A DNA stretch of 64,000 nt from Bdellovibrionales bacterium (lineage in GTDB: Bacteria > Bdellovibrionota > Bdellovibrionia > Bdellovibrionales > UBA1609): NCBI GenBank assembly GCA_027459485.1, contig DAIDIG010000004.1:1-64000 (forward strand), in the 5' to 3' direction. Shown piece after piece: positions 16,687 to 25,496 of this stretch. The notes under the pieces were generated by a model, which had not been told where the DNA came from, did not search any database, and worked only from the letters and a program-made list of their open reading frames with translations. How positions within the stretch are numbered: position 1 is the first letter of the stretch; each line of letters opens with the position of its first letter. The position numbers and the translations under genes are program-made.

Positions 16687-19600
16687 TTAAATTTTATGTA
16701 ATTGTGGGATCGGCTCGACCGCAAACTCGCCGTGTCGCGATCTTTTGAGAGCCGTGAGAAAAGAAATCGCGGTATCGCTCTCGGTGATACAAGGAATTGA
16801 ATAGTCAATGCAACTGCGTCGAATGCCGAAACTGGCTTCGACAGAATGCCGGCCCGAAGTCGTATTGATCACAAGAGCAACCTGGCCGGAACGAATGCGG
16901 TCGACACAGTGAGGGCGGCCTTCATGCACTTTTTTAATCTCTTCGCATTCGACTTGATGATTACGTAGAAAGCGGGCCGTTCCACCTGTGGCCGAGAGCG
17001 TGTAACCCATACTCACCAGCTCTCGAGCGAGCGGCAAGAGTTCTTCCTTATCCTTCTCTCTCAACGAAAGAAAAACCTCGCCCTCTTTGGGCAATACCAG
17101 CTGGCTTGCTACAAATGCCTTCAAAAGCGCCTCCGAATAATCGCGGCCGCGCCCCATAGTTTCGCCAGTTGATTTCATCTCGGGCCCGAGAATTGAATCG
17201 GCTTCGAAAAACTTCTTAAACGGAAAAACAACTCCCTTGACCGAAACACGATCGATTTTACGCCACTGAAAACGCTCAGGTCGCACCTGAGCCGATGAAT
17301 GCCCGAGAATCGCACGTACGCCGAGGTCGACGATAGGAATGCTCGTTGCCTTCACAAGAAACGGAACACTTCGCGAACTTCGCGGGTTCGCTTCAAGCAT
17401 ATAGATAACGTCGTTTTTAATCGCGAGCTGCAAATTGAGAAAACCCAACACCTCGAGACGATCCGCCAATCGCACCGCGATTTCTTCAATTTTTCTCTCT
17501 GTTTCGGGCTTCAACCGCTGGGGCGGAACGACACCCATCGAATCACCGCTGTGTACTCCGGCAGCTTCGATATGTTCGACAATACCACCGATGACATGCC
17601 AATCCGGTCCGCGGACCAAGTCAACATCCACCTCGAGCGCCCGTTCAAGAAACTCGTCAACAAGGCACGGCGTTTTTTCCGAAATAAAATCTCGATGCCG
17701 ATCAAAATAGCTCTCGAGTTCCGCGTCGTTTTCGATAACCTCCATTCGGCGGCCGCCCAAAACATAACTTGGCCGACACAAAACCGGATAACCAATTGAA
17801 CTCACTATTTTGCTGGCATCGTTTACGCTGGTGGCCATGCCGGATTTCGGAATGGCAATTTGAAATGACCGGCAAATTTCGTTAAAACGACCGCGATCTT
17901 CCGCTAAATCAATTGTATTCAACGACGAACCCAACAGTTTAAAACCATCTTCTGCTAACATCGGCGCGAGCTGAATCGGCGTTTGGCCACCCAACTGGGC
18001 CACGAATCCGCGTGGCCGCGTATGACTGAGTACTTCGGCAAGGTGTTCGTGAGTGAGCGGCTCGAAAAACAATTCATCGGATGTGTCGTAATCGGTTGAA
18101 ACCGTTTCCGGGTTCGAATTCACCATGATGACATGGTAACCTTCGGTGCGAAATCGTTGAACGCTTCTCACGCAACTGTAGTCGAACTCTATCCCTTGAC
18201 CAATACGATTGGCACCGCTGCCCAAAATGACGATCGCCTCTTTCGAGGTCGCCGTGCGCGGAGCCGGTTTTGACCAATAACTAGAATAAAAATAAGGTGT
18301 TTGTGATGCAAACTCACCTGCGCATGTGTCGACCTGCAAGTAAGCGGGTCGAATGTTATGGCGCCATCTCACATCGCGAACGTCGCGTTCATTCATTTCG
18401 CGAATTTCGGCAATTGCGGCATCGCTGAAGCCGAGACGCTTGGCCTTTAAAAGTGTGTGGGCCGTCAATTCACGATCGGCGGAGATCACAAATTCAAATT
18501 CAACTATTTGCTGAAGCTGCTCCAAAAACCATGGCGCGATTTGCGTGAGCTTATTGAGATCTTCGACACTGCGACCATCGCGTAATGCCTGAACAATATG
18601 AAACAATCGCTCGCTATTCGGCGTGGCGAGACGATCTTCGCTGACGGCAACCGGAGCGAGCCCGCGCGGTCCGCGCTCGAGCGATAACGCAGCTTTTTGA
18701 ATCGACTCTTTGAACGTGCGACCGATCGCCATGACCTCACCGACGCTTTTCATTTGCGTGGTGAGTGAATCTTTACTGCCGGGGAATTTTTCAAAAGCAA
18801 AACGCGGAATCTTCGTCACTACGTAATCCAGCGCCGGTTCGTAGCACGACGGAGTGACTTTTGTAATGTCATTCGGAATTTCATCAAGGGTGTACCCAAC
18901 CGCTAGCAACGCCGCGATTTTCGCAATCGGAAAGCCGGTCGCCTTGCTCGCTAGAGCTGAAGATCGGCTTACGCGCGGATTCATTTCGATCACATACCGC
19001 TCGCCGCTAGTCGGGTGAATGGCAAACTGAATGTTGGCGCCGCCGGTTTCGACGCCAACGGCGTTGACGATTTTGCAAGCTTCGTCGCGCATCGATTGAT
19101 AGGCATCATCCGAGAGGGTTTGTTGAGGCGCCACCGTAATGCTGTCGCCCGTGTGCACGCCGCACGGATCGAAATTTTCGATCGAGCAAATCACGACAAA
19201 TGTGCCGCTTCGATCGCGCATCACTTCGAGCTCGAACTCCTTCCAACCCAAAATGCTTTCTTCGACCAACACTTCGTGGCTGGGGCTTTCGTGCAGTGCC
19301 AAGGCGATCTTATTTTTATATTCTTCAAGCGAAAACGCGATACCGCCGCCGCCACCACCGAGGGTGTAGTTGGGCCGCAACACCAGCGGCAAACCCAGTT
19401 CGTCTGCGATCGCCATGGCTTCATCAAATGACCGCACCATTTTCGAGCGCGGATACTTCGCCCCGACGGAATCTAAAATGCGGCAAAACCGCTCGCGATC
19501 TTCAGCCGCGCGAATGACGTCGCTTTTGGCGCCCAACATTTCAATTCCGAGCTCTTTCAAAGTGCCGGATTTTTCGAGAGCAAGGGCCAGATTGAGCGCG

Positions 19601-19881
19601 GTTTGACCGCCGAGCGTAGGCACGATCGCATCGGGCCTTTCTTTTTGGAGAATTGGCCGGATAAATTCCTCTTTTAGAGGTTCGATGTAAACCCGCGTGG
19701 CGATTTCAGGGTCGGTCATGATTGTCGCCGGGTTTGAGTTGATGAGGACAACTTCAAGGCCTTCACGCATAAGCGCTTTGCACGCTTGCGTGCCGGAGTA
19801 ATCGAACTCGCAGGCTTGCCCGATGACGATCGGGCCACTCCCCAAGATCACCACTTTTTTTACATGCTTAAATCTCGGCAT
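16687..19881 (-). CDS. carB: Carbamoyl-phosphate synthase large chain
   Basis: A full-length (1064 aa) CarB, which makes carbamoyl phosphate from bicarbonate, ammonia delivered by CarA, and two ATP. Both ATP-grasp halves are present: the first begins with [20 protein letters not shown], the second with the parallel [20 protein letters not shown] near residue 550. Each half retains its glycine-rich loop ([22 protein letters not shown]). The C-terminal methylglyoxal-synthase-like allosteric domain ([11 protein letters not shown], about 960) follows. It is the last gene of pyrB-carA-X-carB, 27 nt behind the unknown gene. Confidence 0.97.
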   Translation of the reverse strand: MPRFKHVKKVVILGSGPIVIGQACEFDYSGTQACKALMREGLEVVLINSNPATIMTDPEIATRVYIEPLKEEFIRPILQKERPDAIVPTLGGQTALNLALALEKSGTLKELGIEMLGAKSDVIRAAEDRERFCRILDSVGAKYPRSKMVRSFDEAMAIADELGLPLVLRPNYTLGGGGGGIAFSLEEYKNKIALALHESPSHEVLVEESILGWKEFELEVMRDRSGTFVVICSIENFDPCGVHTGDSITVAPQQTLSDDAYQSMRDEACKIVNAVGVETGGANIQFAIHPTSGERYVIEMNPRVSRSSALASKATGFPIAKIAALLAVGYTLDEIPNDITKVTPSCYEPALDYVVTKIPRFAFEKFPGSKDSLTTQMKSVGEVMAIGRTFKESIQKAALSLERGPRGLAPVAVSEDRLATPNSERLFHIVQALRDGRSVEDLNKLTQIAPWFLEQLQQIVEFEFVISADRELTAHTLLKAKRLGFSDAAIAEIREMNERDVRDVRWRHNIRPAYLQVDTCAGEFASQTPYFYSSYWSKPAPRTATSKEAIVILGSGANRIGQGIEFDYSCVRSVQRFRTEGYHVIMVNSNPETVSTDYDTSDELFFEPLTHEHLAEVLSHTRPRGFVAQLGGQTPIQLAPMLAEDGFKLLGSSLNTIDLAEDRGRFNEICRSFQIAIPKSGMATSVNDASKIVSSIGYPVLCRPSYVLGGRRMEVIENDAELESYFDRHRDFISEKTPCLVDEFLERALEVDVDLVRGPDWHVIGGIVEHIEAAGVHSGDSMGVVPPQRLKPETERKIEEIAVRLADRLEVLGFLNLQLAIKNDVIYMLEANPRSSRSVPFLVKATSIPIVDLGVRAILGHSSAQVRPERFQWRKIDRVSVKGVVFPFKKFFEADSILGPEMKSTGETMGRGRDYSEALLKAFVASQLVLPKEGEVFLSLREKDKEELLPLARELVSMGYTLSATGGTARFLRNHQVECEEIKKVHEGRPHCVDRIRSGQVALVINTTSGRHSVEASFGIRRSCIDYSIPCITESDTAISFLTALKRSRHGEFAVEPIPQLHKI

Positions 19882-19908
19882 CCTTATGCTCTACCAGACT
19901 TCGCCCGA

Positions 19909-20598
19909 TTACACCCGTAGTCGCGAGTCGTTTGAATAAATTTCTTCGATCCCGACGTGCTGATACTGCTCGTGTTTATTGCGCATACGAAAAAGTCTCA
20001 AGACTAAGCGCTCGCGCGCGTCTCTCTGCTGCTCGTCGGGTAATTTGCTCACTCGCTTCACCTCAGAGCGTATAAATTTCGTGGCCTCAGGCGGGTGAAA
20101 ACAAAACGCGATCGAAAATAAAAACGAATCTTGATGGGGGATGAGCCGCGCCTGAAAGTATTCGTCAGGTGAGAAACCGTATGTTACCGGCGAGTCTTTG
20201 ATCACGAGCTTATATTTCGATAAAAGATCGCGAACGTAAACATCTTGGCCCTTGATTTTAATGAACTCGAACAAACTCAAGCGATTGTGCGACATATTTT
20301 TTAAATACGGTAAGTCAGCATCGTTCACTCGGGTTGGCCGATTTTCTAAATGATGAGCAATTGGAACCAGCCCCGAGGATTTAAGGGGGCGAGAAAACAA
20401 ATACCAGTCCGTGAATTGTGCCATGCGCATATCGAACGAAGGCGATTGCTCGTCGAATATCCCAGCTAAGTCGAAAAATTCGAGCTTCGCGGTCACCGCT
20501 TCGTCGGCAAAAGGGCCGGCGGCGTAAAATTGCATGAGTTCGTCGATGATTTCGTAGTAGCGTTTCACGTGGGTTGGTTTAATTGCTTCGGCTTCCAT
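19909..20598 (-). CDS. Hypothetical protein between carA and carB
   Basis: Unrecognised 229-aa protein, predicted soluble, rich in Phe/Tyr/Arg and largely helical. Features seen: FFDLAGIFDEQSPSFDMRM (about 40-58), WYLFSRPL, and a C-terminal basic stretch RERLVLRLFRMRNKHEQY. The ATG at 20598 lies inside the last codons of carA (20-nt overlap) behind a GCAGGGGTG ribosome site; a longer in-frame start is less likely. Being inside the pyrimidine/arginine operon suggests co-expression with carbamoyl phosphate synthesis, but no catalytic motif identifies a reaction. Confidence 0.75.
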   Translation of the reverse strand: MEAEAIKPTHVKRYYEIIDELMQFYAAGPFADEAVTAKLEFFDLAGIFDEQSPSFDMRMAQFTDWYLFSRPLKSSGLVPIAHHLENRPTRVNDADLPYLKNMSHNRLSLFEFIKIKGQDVYVRDLLSKYKLVIKDSPVTYGFSPDEYFQARLIPHQDSFLFSIAFCFHPPEATKFIRSEVKRVSKLPDEQQRDARERLVLRLFRMRNKHEQYQHVGIEEIYSNDSRLRV

Positions 20599-21706
20599 GA
20601 CACCCCTGCTCGGTGAAATAATCGAACAACAGCGACGATTCATGCGGGCCCGGGTGACTCTCGGGGTGAAATTGCACGCTTAAACAGCGCCATTCACGAT
20701 GGTAAATCCCCGCCACCGTCTGATCGTTCAGATTAACATGAGTTACGTCGACTCCGGTAGGTAAGGATTCGATATCGACATTGTAGCCGTGATTCTGACT
20801 CGTCACATAAACCCGATTGAGAAGCCGGTCGCGGATCGGGTGATTGCTGCCGCGGTGCCCGAATTTCAATCTATAAGTTCGCCCGCCGAGTGCCAAACCG
20901 AGCACTTGGTGACCCATGCAGATGCCAAAAATAAACTTTTTATCGCGTTCCTTTTTACAGCCCGCATTGTAGGCTATCAATTGCTTAACGGTCTCGATGC
21001 CGTCTCTCACATCCGCCGGGTCGCCCGGCCCATTCGTGAGGAGTATGCCGTCGGGTTGCCAATTCAGGATTTCGTCGGCTTTTGTGTCGGATGGGTATAT
21101 CCGAATTTCACGACATCGCAACTCTAGCTCGCGCAAAATATTTTCTTTCGATCCGAAATCGAGAACCGCCACGCGAGGGCCGGTCGTCTTGTGCCCCCTG
21201 CGATCTTCGACTTTTTTTCGCGACACGGCCTTGGTCCAGTCGGCAGTCGCTTTCGAGGTGCGTTCCTGTTTCGCCGTACGGATCAACCGGCGCGCCTCAT
21301 CTTGGGCAGCCGCTTCACTGTCGGCGCGCACGACGGCGCCCCATTGTGTACCCGCGCCGCGCAAATGGAGCACAAGCGATCGAGTGTCAACTCCGCTTAA
21401 CACCGGCACATTCGCATTTCTCAGTCTGTGCAGCCACCCTGAATCGCGGGCGCTGTTTTGAATTTCAAGGCAGATAAAGCCGCGAATCCAAATGTTTTTC
21501 GACTCCCAAAATTTGTCGGCAATGCCGTAGTTGCCCTGCTGCGTGGCGGTCAGGACTAAAATCTGTGAGTGATAGGAAGGGTCGGTCGCCATTTCTTCGT
21601 AGCCGGAATGTGAGGTATTAAACACGACTTCACCGACTTGCGCGTCACCCCCATGAAACTCCCCGTGAATTGTATAACCGTCTTCAAGCACTAAGTAACC
21701 GTTCAC
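20579..21706 (-). CDS. carA: Carbamoyl-phosphate synthase small chain (glutaminase)
   Basis: A 375-aa class I glutamine amidotransferase subunit that supplies ammonia to CarB. The N-terminal CarA domain includes EVVFNTSHSGYEEMATDPSY. The GATase domain has the oxyanion strand TNGPGDP, nucleophile Cys in FGICMGHQVLGLALGG (about residue 262) and the catalytic His/Glu in QFHPESHPGP near the C-terminus. Start overlaps the pyrB stop by 4 bp (ATGA), and its end overlaps the next gene. Length and motifs fit the family. Confidence 0.97.
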   Translation of the reverse strand: MNGYLVLEDGYTIHGEFHGGDAQVGEVVFNTSHSGYEEMATDPSYHSQILVLTATQQGNYGIADKFWESKNIWIRGFICLEIQNSARDSGWLHRLRNANVPVLSGVDTRSLVLHLRGAGTQWGAVVRADSEAAAQDEARRLIRTAKQERTSKATADWTKAVSRKKVEDRRGHKTTGPRVAVLDFGSKENILRELELRCREIRIYPSDTKADEILNWQPDGILLTNGPGDPADVRDGIETVKQLIAYNAGCKKERDKKFIFGICMGHQVLGLALGGRTYRLKFGHRGSNHPIRDRLLNRVYVTSQNHGYNVDIESLPTGVDVTHVNLNDQTVAGIYHREWRCLSVQFHPESHPGPHESSLLFDYFTEQGCHGSRSN

Positions 21707-22596
21707 GCTTTACCTACCATTTCAGCCATGATGGCAGCGCGGACATACACGCCATTTGTGACCTGATCGTGAATGGCACAACGCGGGTCACTTAATATTT
21801 CTTCGTCGAGATCTTCACCAGCGACAAACGGGCCGGGATGCATAATAAGAGCGTTCGAAGATAACCGCGCTAAGTTTCGGCGATCCAGCCGATAGTCTTG
21901 CACGGGCACTGACTTATTATCCGCATGTCTTTCTTTTTGAATGCGTAAACCGATGCAGACCGTCGCCCATTCGCTAGCTTCAGCCAAACTCGCGAATCGT
22001 TTGCACTTGGCCCAAGCGCCGTCTTTTGGCACCCATTCTACGGGAGCGGCCACTGCCACTTCAGCTCCCAGCATTTCAAACAGCAAAACCCCAGATCTCG
22101 CAACCCGACTGTGCAGTACGTCGCCTACATAGACAATACGTTGCCCTTCTATCTGATCGAGACGTTCAATGATCGTCATCGCATCGAGCAGCGCCTGGGT
22201 TGGATGCTCACCTTGACCGTCGCCGGCGTTGACCCACGCTACTTCGCAAGTTCGCAAAATTTCGGCCACGCGCACGTCACCGCCGTGCCGGCAAACCAAA
22301 AGATCTGGCTTCATGGCGAGCAAATTCGCCAACGTTTCGTGAAGACTTTCGCCCTTTTTAAGGCTGGTCGAGTGATCCGCCGCGAAGGCAACGGGCTTCA
22401 TGCCCAATCGATGCGCGGCCATCTCGAAGCTTGTGCGAGTTCGCGTCGATGGCTCAAAAAATGCCAAAAGTACGACCGCTTCACGCACATGGGTGAAGCC
22501 TGATTTTTTAAAACAAAACGCCTGTTCAATGATTTTATGAATGTTTTGAGATTGAAGATCTCGAACCGAAGCCAGAGATCGCGGATATCCGAGCAT
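21703..22596 (-). CDS. pyrB: Aspartate carbamoyltransferase catalytic subunit
   Basis: A 297-aa enzyme that condenses carbamoyl phosphate with aspartate, the first committed step of pyrimidine synthesis. The carbamoyl-phosphate site FFEPSTRTRTSFE is at about residues 47-59, HPTQALLDAM at about 130, and the aspartate-binding loop with HPGPF at about 250. No pyrI regulatory subunit or pyrC/pyrC' follows in this window. It is the first gene of pyrB-carA-X-carB; only 27 nt separate it from the unknown gene upstream, so it may belong to the longer lepA-lepB run. Confidence 0.96.
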   Translation of the reverse strand: MLGYPRSLASVRDLQSQNIHKIIEQAFCFKKSGFTHVREAVVLLAFFEPSTRTRTSFEMAAHRLGMKPVAFAADHSTSLKKGESLHETLANLLAMKPDLLVCRHGGDVRVAEILRTCEVAWVNAGDGQGEHPTQALLDAMTIIERLDQIEGQRIVYVGDVLHSRVARSGVLLFEMLGAEVAVAAPVEWVPKDGAWAKCKRFASLAEASEWATVCIGLRIQKERHADNKSVPVQDYRLDRRNLARLSSNALIMHPGPFVAGEDLDEEILSDPRCAIHDQVTNGVYVRAAIMAEMVGKA

Positions 22597-22623
22597 TAAA
22601 ATTACATTTAGCGTGGCCGAGGC

Positions 22624-23169
22624 CTAAAAGTCAAATTGCAGTAGATTAACCGCAACCTTTGGGGCCATCATTTCACGGCTGAGCCGCGGTTCTTCATTGG
22701 GCAGATTTGACTCTGGCATTTGACTTCGCGCCAGTGCTGGGTCAACTCCGTTATAAAGATTGATCGCACGCTGCAGATGGGCGTTCGCGTGGCCTGCCAC
22801 AATGATGCCCGAAATCCAAGGGACCAAAAAACTGACCCAGAACACGCCATCATTATAAACGTTGTTTGCCGTGCTCACGATACCGTAAGTGAGCGCAAGG
22901 CCCAAAGCGCCCCAATTGAGATACGGAAACCATACCATCAAATGCTGATAACGATTGTACTCGGCTTGAGCCATCGGGTTTGAAGCGAAGGTGTCGCCGA
23001 AATCGTATCTCGCCGACCAAAAATACGTGTCAATGGATTTGCCATTGGCCAGGTATTGCCCCTGCGCCGAACTGAAGAAGATTTTCGGTGCGGGTTCACT
23101 TGCTACAGCCGTTACCGCGAATGAAGAGAACAATACTGACACGATGATTGCGTAAATAATTTTAGTCAT
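22624..23169 (-). CDS. Hypothetical membrane/secreted protein, 181 aa
   Basis: Unrecognised. A signal peptide (residues 1-24, ending VASEP) is followed by a short exported segment and two hydrophobic stretches at about 80-97 and 110-128, so an inner-membrane or envelope location is likely. The C-terminal part lists HANAHLQRAINLYN and a Pro/Glu-rich tail ending in LLQFDF, a terminal aromatic pattern also seen in outer-membrane proteins. The ATG at 23169 is preferred because it begins the signal peptide. It lies between the signal peptidase genes (46 nt) and pyrB (27 nt). Confidence 0.65.
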   Translation of the reverse strand: MTKIIYAIIVSVLFSSFAVTAVASEPAPKIFFSSAQGQYLANGKSIDTYFWSARYDFGDTFASNPMAQAEYNRYQHLMVWFPYLNWGALGLALTYGIVSTANNVYNDGVFWVSFLVPWISGIIVAGHANAHLQRAINLYNGVDPALARSQMPESNLPNEEPRLSREMMAPKVAVNLLQFDF

Positions 23170-23215
23170 TTTGTACTTATCTACTGTATCGACGGCCAAG
23201 ACAAGCAATTACGCC

Positions 23216-23974
23216 CTACCGCGCCCAAAGAAAAATACGGTGACGGCGAAAGTGCGATTCGTAGCGGCCGTCGGGGCGCGGGTTCCACGCGAATGAGAGC
23301 GCCACCATTGCGATTCGAGCATCGATGGCGCGATCCGGGATTGCCCCCCAGTGACGCGAGTCCTCGCTGAAATCGCGATTGTCGCTCAGAGCAAAAAAAC
23401 TGTGTGGCGGGACGACATAAGGGCCAAAATTCGGCGCCGGTTGATCAGAAATCAAAATTGTATACGCGGGCTCACCGGGCAATTTCTCTCGGAGCGCCAC
23501 CACTCGCGCTTGCTTGCGAATTACTGACGAAATATGAAGATGGCTCCTCGTGTATCGGGCCGCATGCCCGTTGACTATTAGCCGTTGCCCTCGAATCTCG
23601 ATGCGATCGCCGCCGATACCGACGACGCGCTTAACGCACAATTGATCTCCAGTCGCCGGCGGGCTCGCGCTGGGGTCGGTTTGAGGGCACCGAAAAACGA
23701 CCAATCGGCCGCGTTGCGGTGTCGTCTGCCCAAAATGAAGATTCGTGAGCGGAACGTCGAGCCCGTACGGCAGCTTATAGCCAATTAGAAAATCGCCCAT
23801 TTCAAGCGATGGCTCCATCGTGAGGTCGGTCATTTTGTAAGTCGAAATAACAAACGAGCGCAGTACAAATGCAAACAATATTGCCAGCAGCAAGGCCTCG
23901 GTGTAGTCACGCAAAAGATGTAAAATCGAATCGCGGAGTTCGCGGCCGAGTTGATTGAGAAATTTAAATTCCAT
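23216..23974 (-). CDS. Signal peptidase I paralogue with divergent catalytic site
   Basis: A 252-aa S26 family protein, third of a tandem trio. A membrane anchor lies at about 25-45. The box that normally reads PSGSMxPTL reads here as YKMTDLTMEPSLEMGD, so the nucleophile Ser aligns with Thr (in LTMEPSL) and about five residues are added before it. The general-base Lys is kept (CVKRVVGIGGDRIEI), and box E reads SDNRDFSEDSRHWG with Gly replaced by Ser. The protein could be an altered-specificity or inactive paralogue; alignment with the two upstream copies supports homology over the whole length. It begins 5 nt after the second copy stops. Confidence 0.85.
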   Translation of the reverse strand: MEFKFLNQLGRELRDSILHLLRDYTEALLLAILFAFVLRSFVISTYKMTDLTMEPSLEMGDFLIGYKLPYGLDVPLTNLHFGQTTPQRGRLVVFRCPQTDPSASPPATGDQLCVKRVVGIGGDRIEIRGQRLIVNGHAARYTRSHLHISSVIRKQARVVALREKLPGEPAYTILISDQPAPNFGPYVVPPHSFFALSDNRDFSEDSRHWGAIPDRAIDARIAMVALSFAWNPRPDGRYESHFRRHRIFLWAR

Positions 23975-23979
23975 AAGAC

Positions 23980-24708
23980 CTATTCAATACGATGAATCAA
24001 TCCGTGCCAACGGATGTATCTTGGGTCACACAAAAAATTCACATCCGACAAAGTGGCCGTGCATCCCATCCAAACCCATGTGGCTTGACCGATCAGGTTC
24101 TTTAGCGGGAACTCACCCCAATAGCGGCTGTCACGCGAGTGATCGCGATTGTCGCCCATCACAAACAACTGACCCGGCGGGATCACCGTGTCCGGCTCCG
24201 AATAGTGATACGTGCCGCGCTCAAGAATCATCCAGTGCGGATGCTCACCGAGAGTTTCACGAAATAAATGGTACGAAGACGGCGGCCCTTCGAGATCGCT
24301 CTCCGTCCACCTCGACGAAAACGGCACTGGTTTTTCACTTACCGTTTTACCATTAACTTTAAGATCACCCGCTTCGGTGTACTCAACATGATCGCCCGGT
24401 AGCCCCACAACACGTTTGATAAGATAGTAATCGTCTTGATCAACCGATCGAAACACGACAACATCGCCTCGCTTCGGCACGTAAGGCCCCACCACCCAAT
24501 TTTTGGTAAACGGCACGCGAACGCCGTACGCAAATTTTTTGACGATAATGTGATCGTTGACGAGAAGAGTCGGGATCATGCTGCCCGAAGGAATCACAAA
24601 CGGCTCGTACAAAACCCAGCGAAAGAGTAAATACGCGGCAATAGCCAGAATAAACAGCCCGGCGCTACCCAAGAAACTCGCGCGTTTATCCCGCCCCGCG
24701 TTTGCCAT
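23980..24708 (-). CDS. lepB: Signal peptidase I (second tandem copy)
   Basis: A 242-aa S26 signal peptidase that removes Sec/Tat signal peptides at the outer face of the inner membrane. One N-terminal membrane segment (about 12-30) precedes the nucleophile box VIPSGSMIPTLL. The general-base Lys lies in YLIKRVVGLPGD, and box E reads MGDNRDHSRDSRYWG. All catalytic residues are in place. Its ATG shares one base with the stop of the first copy (TAATG), so translation is coupled. Confidence 0.94.
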   Translation of the reverse strand: MANAGRDKRASFLGSAGLFILAIAAYLLFRWVLYEPFVIPSGSMIPTLLVNDHIIVKKFAYGVRVPFTKNWVVGPYVPKRGDVVVFRSVDQDDYYLIKRVVGLPGDHVEYTEAGDLKVNGKTVSEKPVPFSSRWTESDLEGPPSSYHLFRETLGEHPHWMILERGTYHYSEPDTVIPPGQLFVMGDNRDHSRDSRYWGEFPLKNLIGQATWVWMGCTATLSDVNFLCDPRYIRWHGLIHRIE

Positions 24709-25463
24709 TAGTCCAAGACCGAGTGAAAAAATCGGCGCCAGCGGATGGTCGCCGGATTACAAAGAAAAGTCACAACCGGCAATGTTGTTTCGCAGCTGAG
24801 CCACACGAACATCGCGCGACCGACCAAATAATCACGCGGTACGAACTTTTGTGTTCGCCAATAGCGGCTATCGTTCGAATTGTCGCGGTTGTCGCCCATG
24901 ACAAAATAGCTGTTCGGCGGCACTGTGACCGGCCCAAAAACCGAATCGGTTTTGTCTTTTTTTAACAATATCGGAAACGTCTGTTCGCCCAGCTTTTCTT
25001 CAAGCTCGTTGTATTTTGAAAGCGCGCCGGGCCCATCGCCAGCAAAATCCGAATCGCGTAACCAAGCAAAATCACTTTTGGTCTCGCTCGGGATTTCATT
25101 TTTTATGAGCTCGTCGTTGATATAAAGATTTCCGTTTTCGTAGTAAATCTTATCTCCGGGCACGCCCACAATACGCTTGATATAAAAGATCGAAGGGTCG
25201 TCGGGGTAACGAAAAACAACAACCTCACCGCGCTTGGGGTCGGCAAACTGCGCCATCCAATGGTCGGTGAACGGAAAACGCAGACCATAAATGAACTTGT
25301 TCACGAATATATGATCGTGCACCAGCAGAGTCGGGAGCATACTGGGCGACGGGATCACGTAGGCTTCCATAAATGCCCAGCGAATCGTTAATGCGATAAG
25401 TACGGCGACTAAAAATGAGCCGGCGCCTTCCGTCCAAAAATGCTTTGAAAATATCTTTTTCAT
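24708..25463 (-). CDS. lepB: Signal peptidase I (first tandem copy)
   Basis: A 251-aa signal peptidase I. The nucleophile box reads VIPSPSMLPTLL, the Lys box YIKRIVGVPGDK, and box E MGDNRDNSNDSRYW. A single N-terminal membrane segment is at about 15-32. It follows lepA by 33 nt, the classical lepA-lepB pairing, so this copy is probably the housekeeping enzyme. Between the Lys box and box E it carries a longer insert (about residues 140-175) than E. coli-type minimal domains, shared in part by copy two. Confidence 0.95.
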   Translation of the reverse strand: MKKIFSKHFWTEGAGSFLVAVLIALTIRWAFMEAYVIPSPSMLPTLLVHDHIFVNKFIYGLRFPFTDHWMAQFADPKRGEVVVFRYPDDPSIFYIKRIVGVPGDKIYYENGNLYINDELIKNEIPSETKSDFAWLRDSDFAGDGPGALSKYNELEEKLGEQTFPILLKKDKTDSVFGPVTVPPNSYFVMGDNRDNSNDSRYWRTQKFVPRDYLVGRAMFVWLSCETTLPVVTFLCNPATIRWRRFFHSVLD

Positions 25464-25496
25464 CGTCCGGTTTTGTCGCGACCCCGATCGTCTTCT

